Positions 1 through 8,678 of a stretch of DNA of 64,000 nt are shown one piece after another; the first letter of the stretch is position 1; each line of letters opens with the position of its first letter. The position numbers and the translations under genes are program-made. Below the pieces are notes generated by a model, which was not told where the DNA came from, searched no databases, and saw only the letters and a list, made by a program, of their open reading frames with translations. Source of the stretch: Anaerococcus senegalensis JC48 (GTDB taxonomy: Bacteria; Bacillota; Clostridia; Tissierellales; Peptoniphilaceae); contig NZ_HE578907.1 in assembly GCF_000321005.1 (NCBI RefSeq), positions 447,930-511,929 on the forward strand, in the 5' to 3' direction.

Positions 1-27
1 AAACAGACTTTCCTAGCCTTTTTCAAA

Positions 28-948
28 TCACCTTGCCCAAGAAGGTATAATTTCTGAAAAATTATCATACATATTTAATATTTCTTCTATTTCAAAGTCA
101 CTTAAATATGATTTTTTATTATCTCTTATATCTACCAGAGATTCTAGTATAAAATATGCCTGGTAAAAACTCAACAGTCTATAAAATTTTCTGGAAATCA
201 CGTCATTTTGATGATAAGAATCAATAACTCCCTTTGAAAATTCTGGATGTTTAATAGCTATTTTATTAATGTTAACAAAATCACTAACACCATCTCCTAC
301 TTTAATTTCTTTTAATCCACGTATATCAATTTCGCCCTCGTTGAAAATTCTAATGTTTTTAAAGCTAATATTTTGATATAGTGAATTTGAAGTTGTATTT
401 TTGCAAATATATTTATTTGAAATTAAATAATCTACTAGTATATAATCATTATTCTGATTGACTTTATTCAATCCATGTCTATACAACAGAAAATTAACTT
501 TTGTATCTATAGACTTATACCAATCAACTTCATCTTTTTTATCTATTTTTTTTATATGAATATTTTTAAGTATTCTCCCAAATTTAGATCCTATAGCATA
601 CGCTCTTTCTTTGCTAACTTTGTCCAAATATTCACCTAGAGACATTTCATTTCTATATTCAAATATTTTATATGATTTATTTATATCTGGCATAATTCCA
701 ATTTCATATAAATCTAATGTATCAAGCAAATCTATACTTTTTAAATAATTATTAATGATTTCTTCTTTTTTTAAATTTTCATAGTCATTTATATTGTAAA
801 GGCCCAATACATATGATTTATTTACAATCTGAACTCGTAATTTATTTGAAGAAATTTCTTCTATTAAAGTAATTTTGTCGAATTTATCATTAAAAAATTT
901 ACTTCTTTTAATGATATCAAGAGGTTCATTATTCATATTTTTAACCAT
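28..948 (-). CDS. APH-like (aminoglycoside/choline kinase fold) protein, probably catalytically degenerate
   Basis: A 306-residue protein that reads like the aminoglycoside-phosphotransferase/choline-kinase fold: an N-lobe of about 100 residues, then a helix (about 115-131, AIGSKFGRILKNIH) typical of the APH C-lobe start. Where the family has the catalytic HGDxxxxN loop this protein has YQNISFKNI (about 191-199), and the later metal-binding Asp is not obvious, so activity is doubtful. The start codon overlaps the ptsI stop by one base (TAATG), so it is translationally coupled to ptsI. A second in-frame Met at residue 5 is a possible alternative start. Family assignment rests on fold-like patterns only; substrate and role are unknown. 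Confidence 0.55.
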   Translation of the reverse strand: MVKNMNNEPLDIIKRSKFFNDKFDKITLIEEISSNKLRVQIVNKSYVLGLYNINDYENLKKEEIINNYLKSIDLLDTLDLYEIGIMPDINKSYKIFEYRNEMSLGEYLDKVSKERAYAIGSKFGRILKNIHIKKIDKKDEVDWYKSIDTKVNFLLYRHGLNKVNQNNDYILVDYLISNKYICKNTTSNSLYQNISFKNIRIFNEGEIDIRGLKEIKVGDGVSDFVNINKIAIKHPEFSKGVIDSYHQNDVISRKFYRLLSFYQAYFILESLVDIRDNKKSYLSDFEIEEILNMYDNFSEIIPSWAR

Positions 949-2663
949 TAATTATGCTTTTCAACAGATTCCTTAACTTCTTCAACATCTTCTAAATCAA
1001 GAACTGTTAATGCAAATTTTTCTTCATTTTCAAAGTTAGAATTTCTTATTATATCTTTAACTTTAGGTAATTTTGAAGCTGATCCTGAGAATTCATCCAA
1101 TCCAAGCCCCAATAATAATTTTGTAGCTTTTGTATCAGACGCAAATTGTCCACACATTCCTGTCCATTTTCCAGCTTTGTGACTTTCATCAATAACGTGT
1201 TTAATTGACCTAATTACAGCTGGATTAAAGTTATCATAAATATCTGAAATATTTTCATTACCCCTATCACAAGCAAGAGTATATTGAGTTAAATCATTAG
1301 TTCCAATAGAGAAGAAATCAGAATATTTTATTAGTTTATCAGCCATTATTATAGATGCAGATGTTTCAACCATTATTCCAAGATCAATATCCTTATTATA
1401 AGCTATTCCTTCTTTATCAAGATCTTTTTTCAATTCTTCAAGGATTATTCTTGTTTGCTTTATTTCATCTGTAGAAATTACAAAAGGAAGCATTATTTTT
1501 AAATTACCATAAGCTGATGCTCTCAGTAAAGCTCTTAATTGATCTTTAAAAATATCTTGATGATCTAGGCAAAATCTTATAGCCCTATAGCCTAAAAATG
1601 GATTTTCTTCTTCAGCAAAATCATAATAGTCAAGGCCCTTATCTCCACCAATATCCAAAGTTCTAACTACTAAAGGCTTTTCTCCAAGCATTTGAGTAGC
1701 TTTTTTATAAACTTCAAATTGTTCTTCTTCTGTAGGGAAGTGATCATTTTCCATATATAAAAATTCAGTTCTAAATAGTCCAACTCCATCACAGCCATGT
1801 TCTATTGCAACTTCTAGGTCAGCAATATTTCCAATATTAGCAGAAACTTCACAAACTTTTCCATCTAATGTTTTTGCTTCAAGATTTTTAACTTTTTCTA
1901 GTCTTTGTCTTTCTTCATTTTCTTTTTCAATTTTCACTTGATATTCTTTAACTTCATCTTCTGAAGGATTTATTATTAGTACACCTTGGTTTCCATCTAT
2001 AATAGCTAATTCGTCTCCATTAATTTTTGTTGAAATATCTTGCATTCCAACTAAGGCCGGAATATCTAAATTTTGAGCAATTATAGATACGTGAGAGGTC
2101 TTTCCACCAAGATCTGTTGCAAAGGCTAAAACTTTTTCCTTATCCATATTTGATGTATCTGAAGGTGTTAATTCTTTAGAAATAACAATACATTCTTCAT
2201 CCAATTTTGATAAATCTTTTGGAACTATATTTTTAATCTTACATAAAACTTGAAATCCAATATCTTTATAATCATCAGCTCTTTCCTTTAAGTATTCGTC
2301 ATCAAGAGCTGACATAACCATAACCATTTGATCAACAGTTTCACTGGTAGCTAGTTCTGCATTTTTATTGTCATTTTGAATTTTTTCTTTAATTGTATCT
2401 GAGAAATATGGATCTTGTAAAAGTTCTTTATGAGCTCTAACTATATTTAAAACTTCTTCATTTTTTTCATTATTTTCTTTGTACTCTAAATCATTAAAGT
2501 AAGAATTAATAGCTTCATCTACTTTTTTTAAATGAAGATCCTTTTCATCATCTTGAATGCTTAATTTATCAATAACTAATTCTTCTTTATTAAATAAAAA
2601 AAGTTTACCTATAGCTACTCCATTAGAAGCTATAATACCTTTTAATTTATCTGACATTTTCAA
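948..2663 (-). CDS. ptsI: PTS enzyme I (phosphoenolpyruvate-protein phosphotransferase)
   Basis: Cytoplasmic enzyme I, which takes phosphate from PEP and passes it to HPr. At 571 residues it has the usual length. The N-terminal part carries the phosphohistidine signature GGKTSHVSIIAQ (about 186-197). The C-terminal PEP-binding barrel shows GVGLFRTEFLYM (about 290-301), the VRTLDIGGDK stretch and MCGQFASD near residue 500, matching the family's catalytic-Cys loop. It lies 53 bp downstream of ptsH on the same strand with a hairpin in the gap. Phosphate from this protein would also feed DhaM, encoded in this window. Confidence 0.97.
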   Translation of the reverse strand: MKMSDKLKGIIASNGVAIGKLFLFNKEELVIDKLSIQDDEKDLHLKKVDEAINSYFNDLEYKENNEKNEEVLNIVRAHKELLQDPYFSDTIKEKIQNDNKNAELATSETVDQMVMVMSALDDEYLKERADDYKDIGFQVLCKIKNIVPKDLSKLDEECIVISKELTPSDTSNMDKEKVLAFATDLGGKTSHVSIIAQNLDIPALVGMQDISTKINGDELAIIDGNQGVLIINPSEDEVKEYQVKIEKENEERQRLEKVKNLEAKTLDGKVCEVSANIGNIADLEVAIEHGCDGVGLFRTEFLYMENDHFPTEEEQFEVYKKATQMLGEKPLVVRTLDIGGDKGLDYYDFAEEENPFLGYRAIRFCLDHQDIFKDQLRALLRASAYGNLKIMLPFVISTDEIKQTRIILEELKKDLDKEGIAYNKDIDLGIMVETSASIIMADKLIKYSDFFSIGTNDLTQYTLACDRGNENISDIYDNFNPAVIRSIKHVIDESHKAGKWTGMCGQFASDTKATKLLLGLGLDEFSGSASKLPKVKDIIRNSNFENEEKFALTVLDLEDVEEVKESVEKHN

Positions 2664-2687
2664 ATTCCTTTCTAAATTATAAAAATA

Positions 2688-2711
2688 TAGGGGTACAAGA
2701 AGTACCCCTTA
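2688..2711 (-). promoter_or_regulatory. Hairpin between ptsH and ptsI
   Basis: AGGGGTAC and GTACCCCT form a perfect 8-bp stem with a 4-5 nt loop in the 53-bp gap. On the minus strand it is followed by an AT-rich, moderately T-rich stretch. It could act as a partial terminator or mRNA-stability element that keeps ptsH expression above ptsI; that role is inferred. Confidence 0.6.
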
Positions 2712-2716
2712 ATTAA

Positions 2717-2977
2717 TTATTCTGATAAGTTATCAATAAAATCAGCTAATTTATCTGCAAATGCTTCTTCGTCTTCTCCTTCAACAACAATACCAATTTC
2801 AGTACCTTTTGAAATTCCAAGACTCATTACATTAAATATGCTCTTAGCGTTAGCTTCTTTGCCATCTTTAACTAATTTTACATCACCAGGATAATTTTTA
2901 ACGAATTGAACTAATGATGCAGCTGGTCTTGCATGTAGACCTGTTTCGTTAGTAACAACAATTTTTCTTTCTGCCAT
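2717..2977 (-). CDS. ptsH: Phosphocarrier protein HPr
   Basis: An 86-residue HPr of normal length. The active-site motif TGLHARPAA places the phosphoryl-accepting His at residue 15-16. The regulatory-serine region AKSIFNVMSLG lies around residue 46, so HPr kinase control is expected, although that kinase is not in the window. It is preceded by a strong GGAGG-type ribosome binding site and is the first gene of a ptsH-ptsI(-APH-like) transcript. A LacI-family regulator resembling CcpA lies directly upstream on the same strand. Confidence 0.97.
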   Translation of the reverse strand: MAERKIVVTNETGLHARPAASLVQFVKNYPGDVKLVKDGKEANAKSIFNVMSLGISKGTEIGIVVEGEDEEAFADKLADFIDNLSE

Positions 2978-3033
2978 AATTGCCTCCTAAATTATTATAC
3001 TATTATTTTAACATTTAAATAAGTTACATTCAA

Positions 3034-4041
3034 CTAATGCTTTTTTGTACTATCTCTTTCTATTAACTGAGCATCTAGAATCCAATTGTTCTCGAGAATA
3101 TCCTCTTCTCCTCTAATTCTTTTGATTAATGCTCTAATTCCAATAGCTCCTATATCATAGTTAGGGATAGAAACTGTAGTTAGTTTTGGCCTATATACTC
3201 TTGATATTTCAAAATCACCAAATCCAACAACTGAATAATCATCTGGTATTTTTATACCATTATCTAAGCAATAAGATATAAATCCTACTGCAGTTTGATC
3301 ATTATAAAAGCTTATAGCACTTATATTTTCGCTTTTAGCTTGAGAAATAACTTCTTCTCCTATATTATACCCATCATCACTATTTTTTCCATCAGCTTCT
3401 ATAATAATAGATTTTAAATTATTTTCTTTTATAAATTTTTCATATCCATTAATTTTTGTATCTGTTAAATAGTTATGATTTTTTAATGTAACATAAGCTA
3501 TATTTTCATGCCCTTGTTCGTATAAATGTTTAATTAGCTCATATTGTTCTTTTTCATAATCTATTTTTACTGTATTAATTTTTTTGAAATCATGTAATTT
3601 GTCTAATAATAAAAATGGTATTTTATTATCTCTTAATTTTACTAATATTTCTGCAGATATGTCTTCACTTATAACTACAATTCCTTCAACTTGTTTTGTT
3701 GATAAAAATTCTATAGCATTTTCCAAAGCATTATCATCACCATAAGTACTTGAAAGAATAATATCATATTTATAGAGGTGTCCAATTTCTTCTACTCCCC
3801 TAATTAATTGTGCCATATATTCGATACCAATATCTTCAACTATAACACCAATTAGATTAGATTTTTTCATTACTAAACTTCTAGCAAGTTGATTTGGTTT
3901 AAAGTCAAGTTTATTGATAGCATCTAAAACTTTTTTTCTAGCCTCTGGGCTTACAGGTTTTGAATCATTCATTACTCTTGAAACTGTTGATATTGATACA
4001 CCTGCAAGTTTTGCAACATCTTTAATTGTTGGTTGTGCCAT
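3034..4041 (-). CDS. LacI-family transcriptional regulator, CcpA-like
   Basis: A 335-residue LacI/GalR repressor. The N-terminal helix-turn-helix (TIKDVAKLAGVSISTVSRVMN, residues about 5-25) and the hinge-helix region (PNQLARSLVMKKS) are intact. The rest is a periplasmic-binding-protein-like effector domain with the family ending VVGFGDFEISRVYRPKLTTV. Its position immediately upstream of ptsH and the CcpA-like RPKLTTVSIPNYDIG segment suggest catabolite control, but a sugar-specific repressor cannot be excluded. The start follows AAAGGAG and is the only one that preserves the HTH. Confidence 0.85.
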   Translation of the reverse strand: MAQPTIKDVAKLAGVSISTVSRVMNDSKPVSPEARKKVLDAINKLDFKPNQLARSLVMKKSNLIGVIVEDIGIEYMAQLIRGVEEIGHLYKYDIILSSTYGDDNALENAIEFLSTKQVEGIVVISEDISAEILVKLRDNKIPFLLLDKLHDFKKINTVKIDYEKEQYELIKHLYEQGHENIAYVTLKNHNYLTDTKINGYEKFIKENNLKSIIIEADGKNSDDGYNIGEEVISQAKSENISAISFYNDQTAVGFISYCLDNGIKIPDDYSVVGFGDFEISRVYRPKLTTVSIPNYDIGAIGIRALIKRIRGEEDILENNWILDAQLIERDSTKKH

Positions 4042-4069
4042 ATATGCTCCTTTCTATAAAACATAAATA

Positions 4070-4093
4070 AAGGCCATCATCATTGATGGCCTA
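4070..4093 (-). terminator. Terminator after the DUF948-like/YtxH-like pair
   Basis: AGGCCATC and GATGGCCT form an 8-bp GC-rich stem that overlaps the stop codon of the upstream minus-strand gene. It is followed on that strand by TTTATTTATG. The stop sits inside the stem, so the terminator is extremely close to the coding end. Confidence 0.75.
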
Positions 4094-4534
4094 TCTTCCT
4101 GATATTACACTCTTTACAATGTCAAAAACATCCATTATTAATGAAGCATAATCATTTATTGAAGCTATTCCTTCTCCAAATGTATCAGTTGTATCTACTA
4201 CACTTTCCCCAAAATAATTAACTGTGTCCTTTACATCAACAGTAATATCACTTACGTTAGAGATAGCTAGATTTGCATTTGATATAGCCATCTTTAAATT
4301 AGGATCAGAAACTAATTCGTTAACATTATCTACTAAAATATTAGCTTGATCAACAAGTGCTGGTAGTTTATTAATTACTCCATCCAAATTATCCTCATTT
4401 TTATCAACGATTTTTTGAATGGAATCTACTAATCCTGAAGCTTTTTTCAAGAATAAAGCTAAAAATATTATAGCGATGATGCCTACTAATAATAAGATAA
4501 TATCAGCTATTAATCTTAAATTTATTGTAACCAT
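4091..4534 (-). CDS. DUF948-like membrane-anchored protein
   Basis: A 147-residue protein with one N-terminal transmembrane segment (about residues 7-29, LIADIILLLVGIIAIIFLALFL). A long amphipathic helical region follows with repeated asparagine and valine/isoleucine spacing, as in the DUF948 family (general-stress/cell-envelope proteins often paired with YtxH). It begins 10 bp after the end of the YtxH-like gene, so the two form an operon. Function is unknown; the envelope location is inferred from the membrane anchor. Confidence 0.7.
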   Translation of the reverse strand: MVTINLRLIADIILLLVGIIAIIFLALFLKKASGLVDSIQKIVDKNEDNLDGVINKLPALVDQANILVDNVNELVSDPNLKMAISNANLAISNVSDITVDVKDTVNYFGESVVDTTDTFGEGIASINDYASLIMDVFDIVKSVISGR

Positions 4535-4544
4535 TATCTACTCC

Positions 4545-5120
4545 TTATTTATTTTTTCTATCTTCAGCTCTTTTAACTTCTCCAGCTTTCTTTTTAGTAT
4601 CCTTGGTTACATCTTTTACTTCTTCTTTGCCTTCTCTTACGTCCTTAGCTGCATCTTTTGCACCGTCTTTTGCAGCATCTTTAACATCTTTGGCATCTTC
4701 TTTTAATTTTTGCGCTTCATCTTTAACGTCTTTTGCGTTATCTTTTAAATTTCCTTTTGTTTTTTCAGCTGTATCTCTTACAACTTTTTTACCTTCTTCA
4801 AAACCTTCTTCAATTGGTTGTAATTCTGTATATGCTCTATCTTTAAAGTCTACATAAGAATCTTTAGCGTTTTCAATCAAATCATTAGTTGTATCTTTTA
4901 CTTGATTTACAGTGCTATCTACAGAATCTTTAATATCTTTTCTTAAATCTTTTCCTGATTTTGGAGCTAAAAATAAACCAGCAGCAACACCTGCTAATGC
5001 ACCAACCAAAGCTCCTTGAGCTCTCATTCTGCTATCATGATTTTTAACTTTCCAAATTTCATATTTAATTTCTCTTTGTTTTCTTTGTGCTTTACTTTCA
5101 ATATAATCAGCTATACTCAT
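4545..5120 (-). CDS. YtxH-domain protein with LEA-like repetitive tail
   Basis: A 191-residue protein. Residues about 33-60 hold the YtxH signature: a short hydrophobic glycine/alanine helix followed by LFLAPKSGKDLRKDIKD. The C-terminal half is a lysine/aspartate/alanine-rich, very hydrophilic repeat region (recurring KDAAKD- and KDVKDEA-like units), predicted helical or disordered and reminiscent of LEA-type stress proteins. It is co-transcribed with the DUF948-like gene. The pair suggests an envelope-associated stress role, which is inferred from family context only. Confidence 0.8.
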   Translation of the reverse strand: MSIADYIESKAQRKQREIKYEIWKVKNHDSRMRAQGALVGALAGVAAGLFLAPKSGKDLRKDIKDSVDSTVNQVKDTTNDLIENAKDSYVDFKDRAYTELQPIEEGFEEGKKVVRDTAEKTKGNLKDNAKDVKDEAQKLKEDAKDVKDAAKDGAKDAAKDVREGKEEVKDVTKDTKKKAGEVKRAEDRKNK

Positions 5121-5192
5121 TTCAACTCTCCTTAATTTTTATTTTATATAATTAATTTGTACCCATAATTCAAGTAAAATTAACATAGGTTT

Positions 5193-5358
5193 AAAAAATC
5201 CAAGGCGGTCCTTTTATTTAATACCTTCGCGTTTGTGAAGGTGGGTTTGCTGTTTAAAATTTCTGACTTCCACTCAAAGGAGGCTTGTCATCAAAGTCAA
5301 AACTCCGCAATCCCTTATAAATGTTGTAGGTTTAAATTTGGACCTTTCTCCTTGGAAT
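5193..5358 (-). ncRNA. ssrS: 6S RNA
   Basis: The minus strand gives an RNA of about 165 nt whose ends pair: CCAAGG...GGTCC at the 5' side (5355-5340) with GGACC...CCTTGG at the 3' side (5211-5200). The 3' half contains AGAAATTTTAAACAGC, AAACCCACCTTC and a small hairpin ACCTTC/GAAGGT, the arrangement seen in the 3' central-bubble arm of 6S RNAs. A promoter lies just upstream (TTGCAA at 5393-5388, 17-nt spacer, TATAAT at 5370-5365), and a T-run follows. 6S RNA binds housekeeping RNA polymerase. No coding frame fits the region. Confidence 0.75.
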
Positions 5359-5403
5359 ATATTCATTATATATCATGAAAAGCATAATTGCAAATTAGTT
5401 ATA

Positions 5404-6255
5404 CTATCTTAAAACACTTGAATTTAAATGCTTATAAAAATCAGGTTTGGATAATATCGTTATTTTCTTTTGATCTCTAAATCTTTTAAATTTTACTCTA
5501 TATGAATGTAATAAAAATCTATCCAGTTCATATTTTGATCCGTATAACTCATCGCCGATAATTGGATGATTTAAATTGGATAAACTTAATCTAATTTGAT
5601 GAGTTTTGCCAGTGTAAATTTTACAATACATTAAAGTTAAATTTCCATAATTTTTTAAATTTTTAAAGTAAGTCTTTATATAATCTCCTTCATTATCAAC
5701 TTTCATCTTTTTACTTACTTCATCATATTTAATAAATAGATTGTAGTAATTATTTATAATCAAGTTTCCTTCAACTATAGCCAGGTATTCTTTATCAAAT
5801 CCATTTTTTTCAATTAGTTTTTGATAATAAGCCTGAGCATAGGGATTTTTTGCCACCAACATAATTCCAGAAGTATTCATGTCAAGTCTATTTATTAGTC
5901 TTATCTGAGATTTTATATTATTTTCTTTAAAATAATAAGCTATATAATTTGAAAGGTTTTCTTGATTTTTAGAATTTACGGTTAGCTTATGTGGTTTTTC
6001 AACTGCTAAAATATCATCATCCTCATACAGAATTTTAATTTTTTTATTTACAGGTTCATAATTTAAATTTTCATTTTTTATTATGATTTTTATCACATCT
6101 TCTGGTTTTAAATTAATATTTTTTCTAATTTTTTTATCATTTAATAAAATAGAATCTTTAATAATTTTTCTATACGCTCTGTTTGAAATATTTTTATTTT
6201 TCATAAATTGATTTAATTTTATGTATTCATTAACTTTAAACTCTATATTTCTCAT
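5404..6255 (-). CDS. RluA-family 23S rRNA pseudouridine synthase
   Basis: A 283-residue protein with an N-terminal S4-like RNA-binding region (about 20-60, YRKIIKDSILLNDKKIRKN) and an RluA catalytic domain. The catalytic aspartate is in RLINRLDMNTSGIML (about 122-136; family pattern HRLDxxTSG), and the conserved GKTHQIRLSL and IIGDELYG motifs follow. The length fits RluD-type enzymes. It is monocistronic and divergent from NAD kinase, 60 bp away. The specific uridine target cannot be told from the sequence. Confidence 0.9.
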   Translation of the reverse strand: MRNIEFKVNEYIKLNQFMKNKNISNRAYRKIIKDSILLNDKKIRKNINLKPEDVIKIIIKNENLNYEPVNKKIKILYEDDDILAVEKPHKLTVNSKNQENLSNYIAYYFKENNIKSQIRLINRLDMNTSGIMLVAKNPYAQAYYQKLIEKNGFDKEYLAIVEGNLIINNYYNLFIKYDEVSKKMKVDNEGDYIKTYFKNLKNYGNLTLMYCKIYTGKTHQIRLSLSNLNHPIIGDELYGSKYELDRFLLHSYRVKFKRFRDQKKITILSKPDFYKHLNSSVLR

Positions 6256-6315
6256 TTTTACCTCGTAGCTTTTTTTATGTTATAATTAATTATATCTTAA
6301 GAAAGGTAAGTAACA

Positions 6316-7101
6316 ATGACTAAAATAATCAATATTTTTAAAAATAAATCTAGATATAGCAAAAATATATACAATAAAACCAAGTATATTTTAAATGATT
6401 ATGGGTACGAAGTTTCTGTTAATTTCAATCCAAAAGCTTGTTTAAACCTTGTAATTGGTGGAGATGGTACTTTTCTAAATGCTGTGAAAAACTCAAATTT
6501 TTCAACAATACCTTTTATAGGAATTAATACTGGTCATTTAGGATTTTATCAGGAAATTAATCCTGATAATATTGAAGATTTTGTTAAATGTTTTTCTGAG
6601 AAAAAATATTATATAGAAAATTTACCAATGCTCGAATCTAAAATTGGAAAAAATAAAATTAATGCTGTTAATGAAGTAGTAGTAAAAAGTAACAGAAATC
6701 AAATTGTAAGACTCAGACTTTTTATTGATGATAACTTTATAGAAAATTTTTCAGGTGATGGTCTAATAATTTCTACACCTCATGGATCAACTGCATATAA
6801 TTTATCTTCAAACGGCGCAATTTTACACCAATCTTTAGAGGGATTTCAACTTACTCCAATAGCACCAGTATTCTCTAGTCTAAACAGATCTTTAAAAGCT
6901 CCAATAATTCTACCTAAAAATGCTGAAATTGAAATAAACGTAAGCAAAAGAGATAATTATCACACTGTTTTTTTATTTGACGGAAAAGAATTCAAATCAA
7001 ACAATTTTAAAATAACTACAAAAATTTCAAATCATGAACTAAAAAAACTTATTTTAAATAAAAACCATTATTGGTCTAACATTAAAAATAAGTTGTTATA
7101 A
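6316..7101 (+). CDS. nadK: NAD kinase
   Basis: A 261-residue ATP-NAD kinase that makes NADP. The diagnostic GGDGTFLNAV (about 49-58) and NTGHLGFYQE (about 76-85) motifs are present, as are the ISTPHGSTAYNLSSNGAI substrate loop and a downstream PVFSSLNRSL. Length is typical for Firmicutes. The start follows AAGAAAGGTAAG. A strong stem-loop with a T-run at 7112-7160 separates it from the convergent PBP gene. Confidence 0.95.
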   Translation: MTKIINIFKNKSRYSKNIYNKTKYILNDYGYEVSVNFNPKACLNLVIGGDGTFLNAVKNSNFSTIPFIGINTGHLGFYQEINPDNIEDFVKCFSEKKYYIENLPMLESKIGKNKINAVNEVVVKSNRNQIVRLRLFIDDNFIENFSGDGLIISTPHGSTAYNLSSNGAILHQSLEGFQLTPIAPVFSSLNRSLKAPIILPKNAEIEINVSKRDNYHTVFLFDGKEFKSNNFKITTKISNHELKKLILNKNHYWSNIKNKLL

Positions 7102-7111
7102 TTTTAATATA

Positions 7112-7160
7112 AAAACGGCTAAATATGAAATATAATTTTTCAGATTTAAACCGTTTTTTT
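7112..7160. terminator. Bidirectional terminator between nadK and the PBP operon
   Basis: AAAACGG-TAAAT pairs with ATTTA-CCGTTTT around a loop of about 25 nt. It has a T-run on the plus side and an A-run before it that serves the minus strand. It lies exactly between two convergent genes. Confidence 0.75.
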
Positions 7161-7172
7161 AGTATTTTATTA

Positions 7173-8678
7173 TTAATAAATATTTACATTATTTATTATA
7201 TCATTAATCATTCTGCCGCCAATAGGAACTGCTACTTCTCCAGCTACTTCATCTGAATCTTCTACTACAATCGCAAAGGCCAGTTTTGGATCATATGCAG
7301 GTGCAAATCCTACAAACCAAACATCTATTCCACCACCTTTTTTATCAACAGTTCCAGATTTTCCAGCAATTTGAATTGATTGTAAATAAGCTGATTTTGC
7401 TGTACCATAATTAACCACATCAACCATATAATCTCTAATTGTATTAGCTATTTCTGTACTTGTTACATCTGATATAACTTCACTTTTGCTTTCTTTTATC
7501 ACTTTACCATCTTTATTCACAACATTTCTTACAAGTCTTGGTTGCATCATTTTTCCATCATTTGCTATAGTTGATGCAATCATTGCCATATGAAGAGGTG
7601 TAACTTTTGTTTTTCCATAACCAAATCCTGTCATTGCTGTATCAACTTCATTTAAATCATCAAAAGGAATTTTAGGATTAACTTTTTCCAAATCAAATTT
7701 GTAATTTTTATTAAACATATAGTCTTCAGTAACTTTTTTGAAATCTTTTTTACCAATTTCATCTATTTTAGATGCGAAATAAGTATTTAGTGAATTCATT
7801 AATGCTGATCTAAGATTTACTTGTCCATAAGAATAATCACCAAAATTTGTAATTTTATAATTTTGTATAGTTACACTACCAGTATCATTAAAGTTTGTAT
7901 CTATTCCACTTCTTAAAATTGTATCAGCACTTACAATTTTCATTGTTGACGCAGGTCTGTATATACCTTGGCTAGATCTATTTAATAATGGAGCATCAGT
8001 ATTTTGAATTAACATATCCCAATTTTCATCCAGTGTATTTGGATCAAATGAAGGTTTTGAAACCATAGCCAAAACTTCTCCATTTCGTGGATCCATGACT
8101 ACTATTGATCCAATATGATTTCCTAAACTGTTATAGGCAATTTCTTGTATTGTTTGATCTATTGTTAGATTTAAATTATTACCTTCCCCACTTTTTTCTA
8201 CCATATTTCTAATCTTTGAAGTTGGCTGGTCTGATATATTTAATAAGTCTTTATTATAAGTTTTTTCCAAACCACTTTTTCCATATTTTACAGAATTATA
8301 TCCTGTAAATGCAGAATTTATTTCTCCATTATTATATGCTCTAACATTATATCCATTTTCATCCTTTTCATTATAAACTAGAACATTTCCATTTCTATCA
8401 TAAATATTTCCTCTATTAATTTCATTTTCATCTACCCACAATCTTTTATTATGACTATCTTCTGATAATTTATCAGCTTTAAATAATTGAAAATATACCA
8501 AATAAAAAACTATAGACAAAAACAATACAATAAAAAATATCATAACATATATTAGTCTTTTATTCATTGTTGATTTTTCTAGGATATGTTTATTATCTTC
8601 GTCATCCAATCTATGTTTTTTTTCTATTTCTAGCATTTTTTGAATAAATGGTTTTTGTTTATCTTTTTTCTTTTTCAT
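7173..8678 (-). CDS. Class B penicillin-binding protein (transpeptidase)
   Basis: Peptidoglycan D,D-transpeptidase partner of the adjacent SEDS protein. A cytoplasmic tail of about 40 residues precedes one transmembrane helix (about 40-63), then a short dimerisation domain and the transpeptidase domain. The active-site motifs are STMK (about 244-247), SLN (about 296-298) and KSGT (about 440-443). No PASTA domain is present. Three in-frame ATGs lie within 12 bp; the third is chosen because GGTGATGAG precedes it, giving a 20-bp overlap with the FtsW/RodA gene. The family is certain; FtsI versus PbpA-type role is not. Confidence 0.93.
   Translation of the reverse strand: MKKKKDKQKPFIQKMLEIEKKHRLDDEDNKHILEKSTMNKRLIYVMIFFIVLFLSIVFYLVYFQLFKADKLSEDSHNKRLWVDENEINRGNIYDRNGNVLVYNEKDENGYNVRAYNNGEINSAFTGYNSVKYGKSGLEKTYNKDLLNISDQPTSKIRNMVEKSGEGNNLNLTIDQTIQEIAYNSLGNHIGSIVVMDPRNGEVLAMVSKPSFDPNTLDENWDMLIQNTDAPLLNRSSQGIYRPASTMKIVSADTILRSGIDTNFNDTGSVTIQNYKITNFGDYSYGQVNLRSALMNSLNTYFASKIDEIGKKDFKKVTEDYMFNKNYKFDLEKVNPKIPFDDLNEVDTAMTGFGYGKTKVTPLHMAMIASTIANDGKMMQPRLVRNVVNKDGKVIKESKSEVISDVTSTEIANTIRDYMVDVVNYGTAKSAYLQSIQIAGKSGTVDKKGGGIDVWFVGFAPAYDPKLAFAIVVEDSDEVAGEVAVPIGGRMINDIINNVNIY

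Noticed and set aside
4419-4857. Plus-strand frames opposite the DUF948-like and YtxH-like genes
   Set aside because: They are shadows of repetitive lysine/aspartate codons; no promoter or ribosome binding site.
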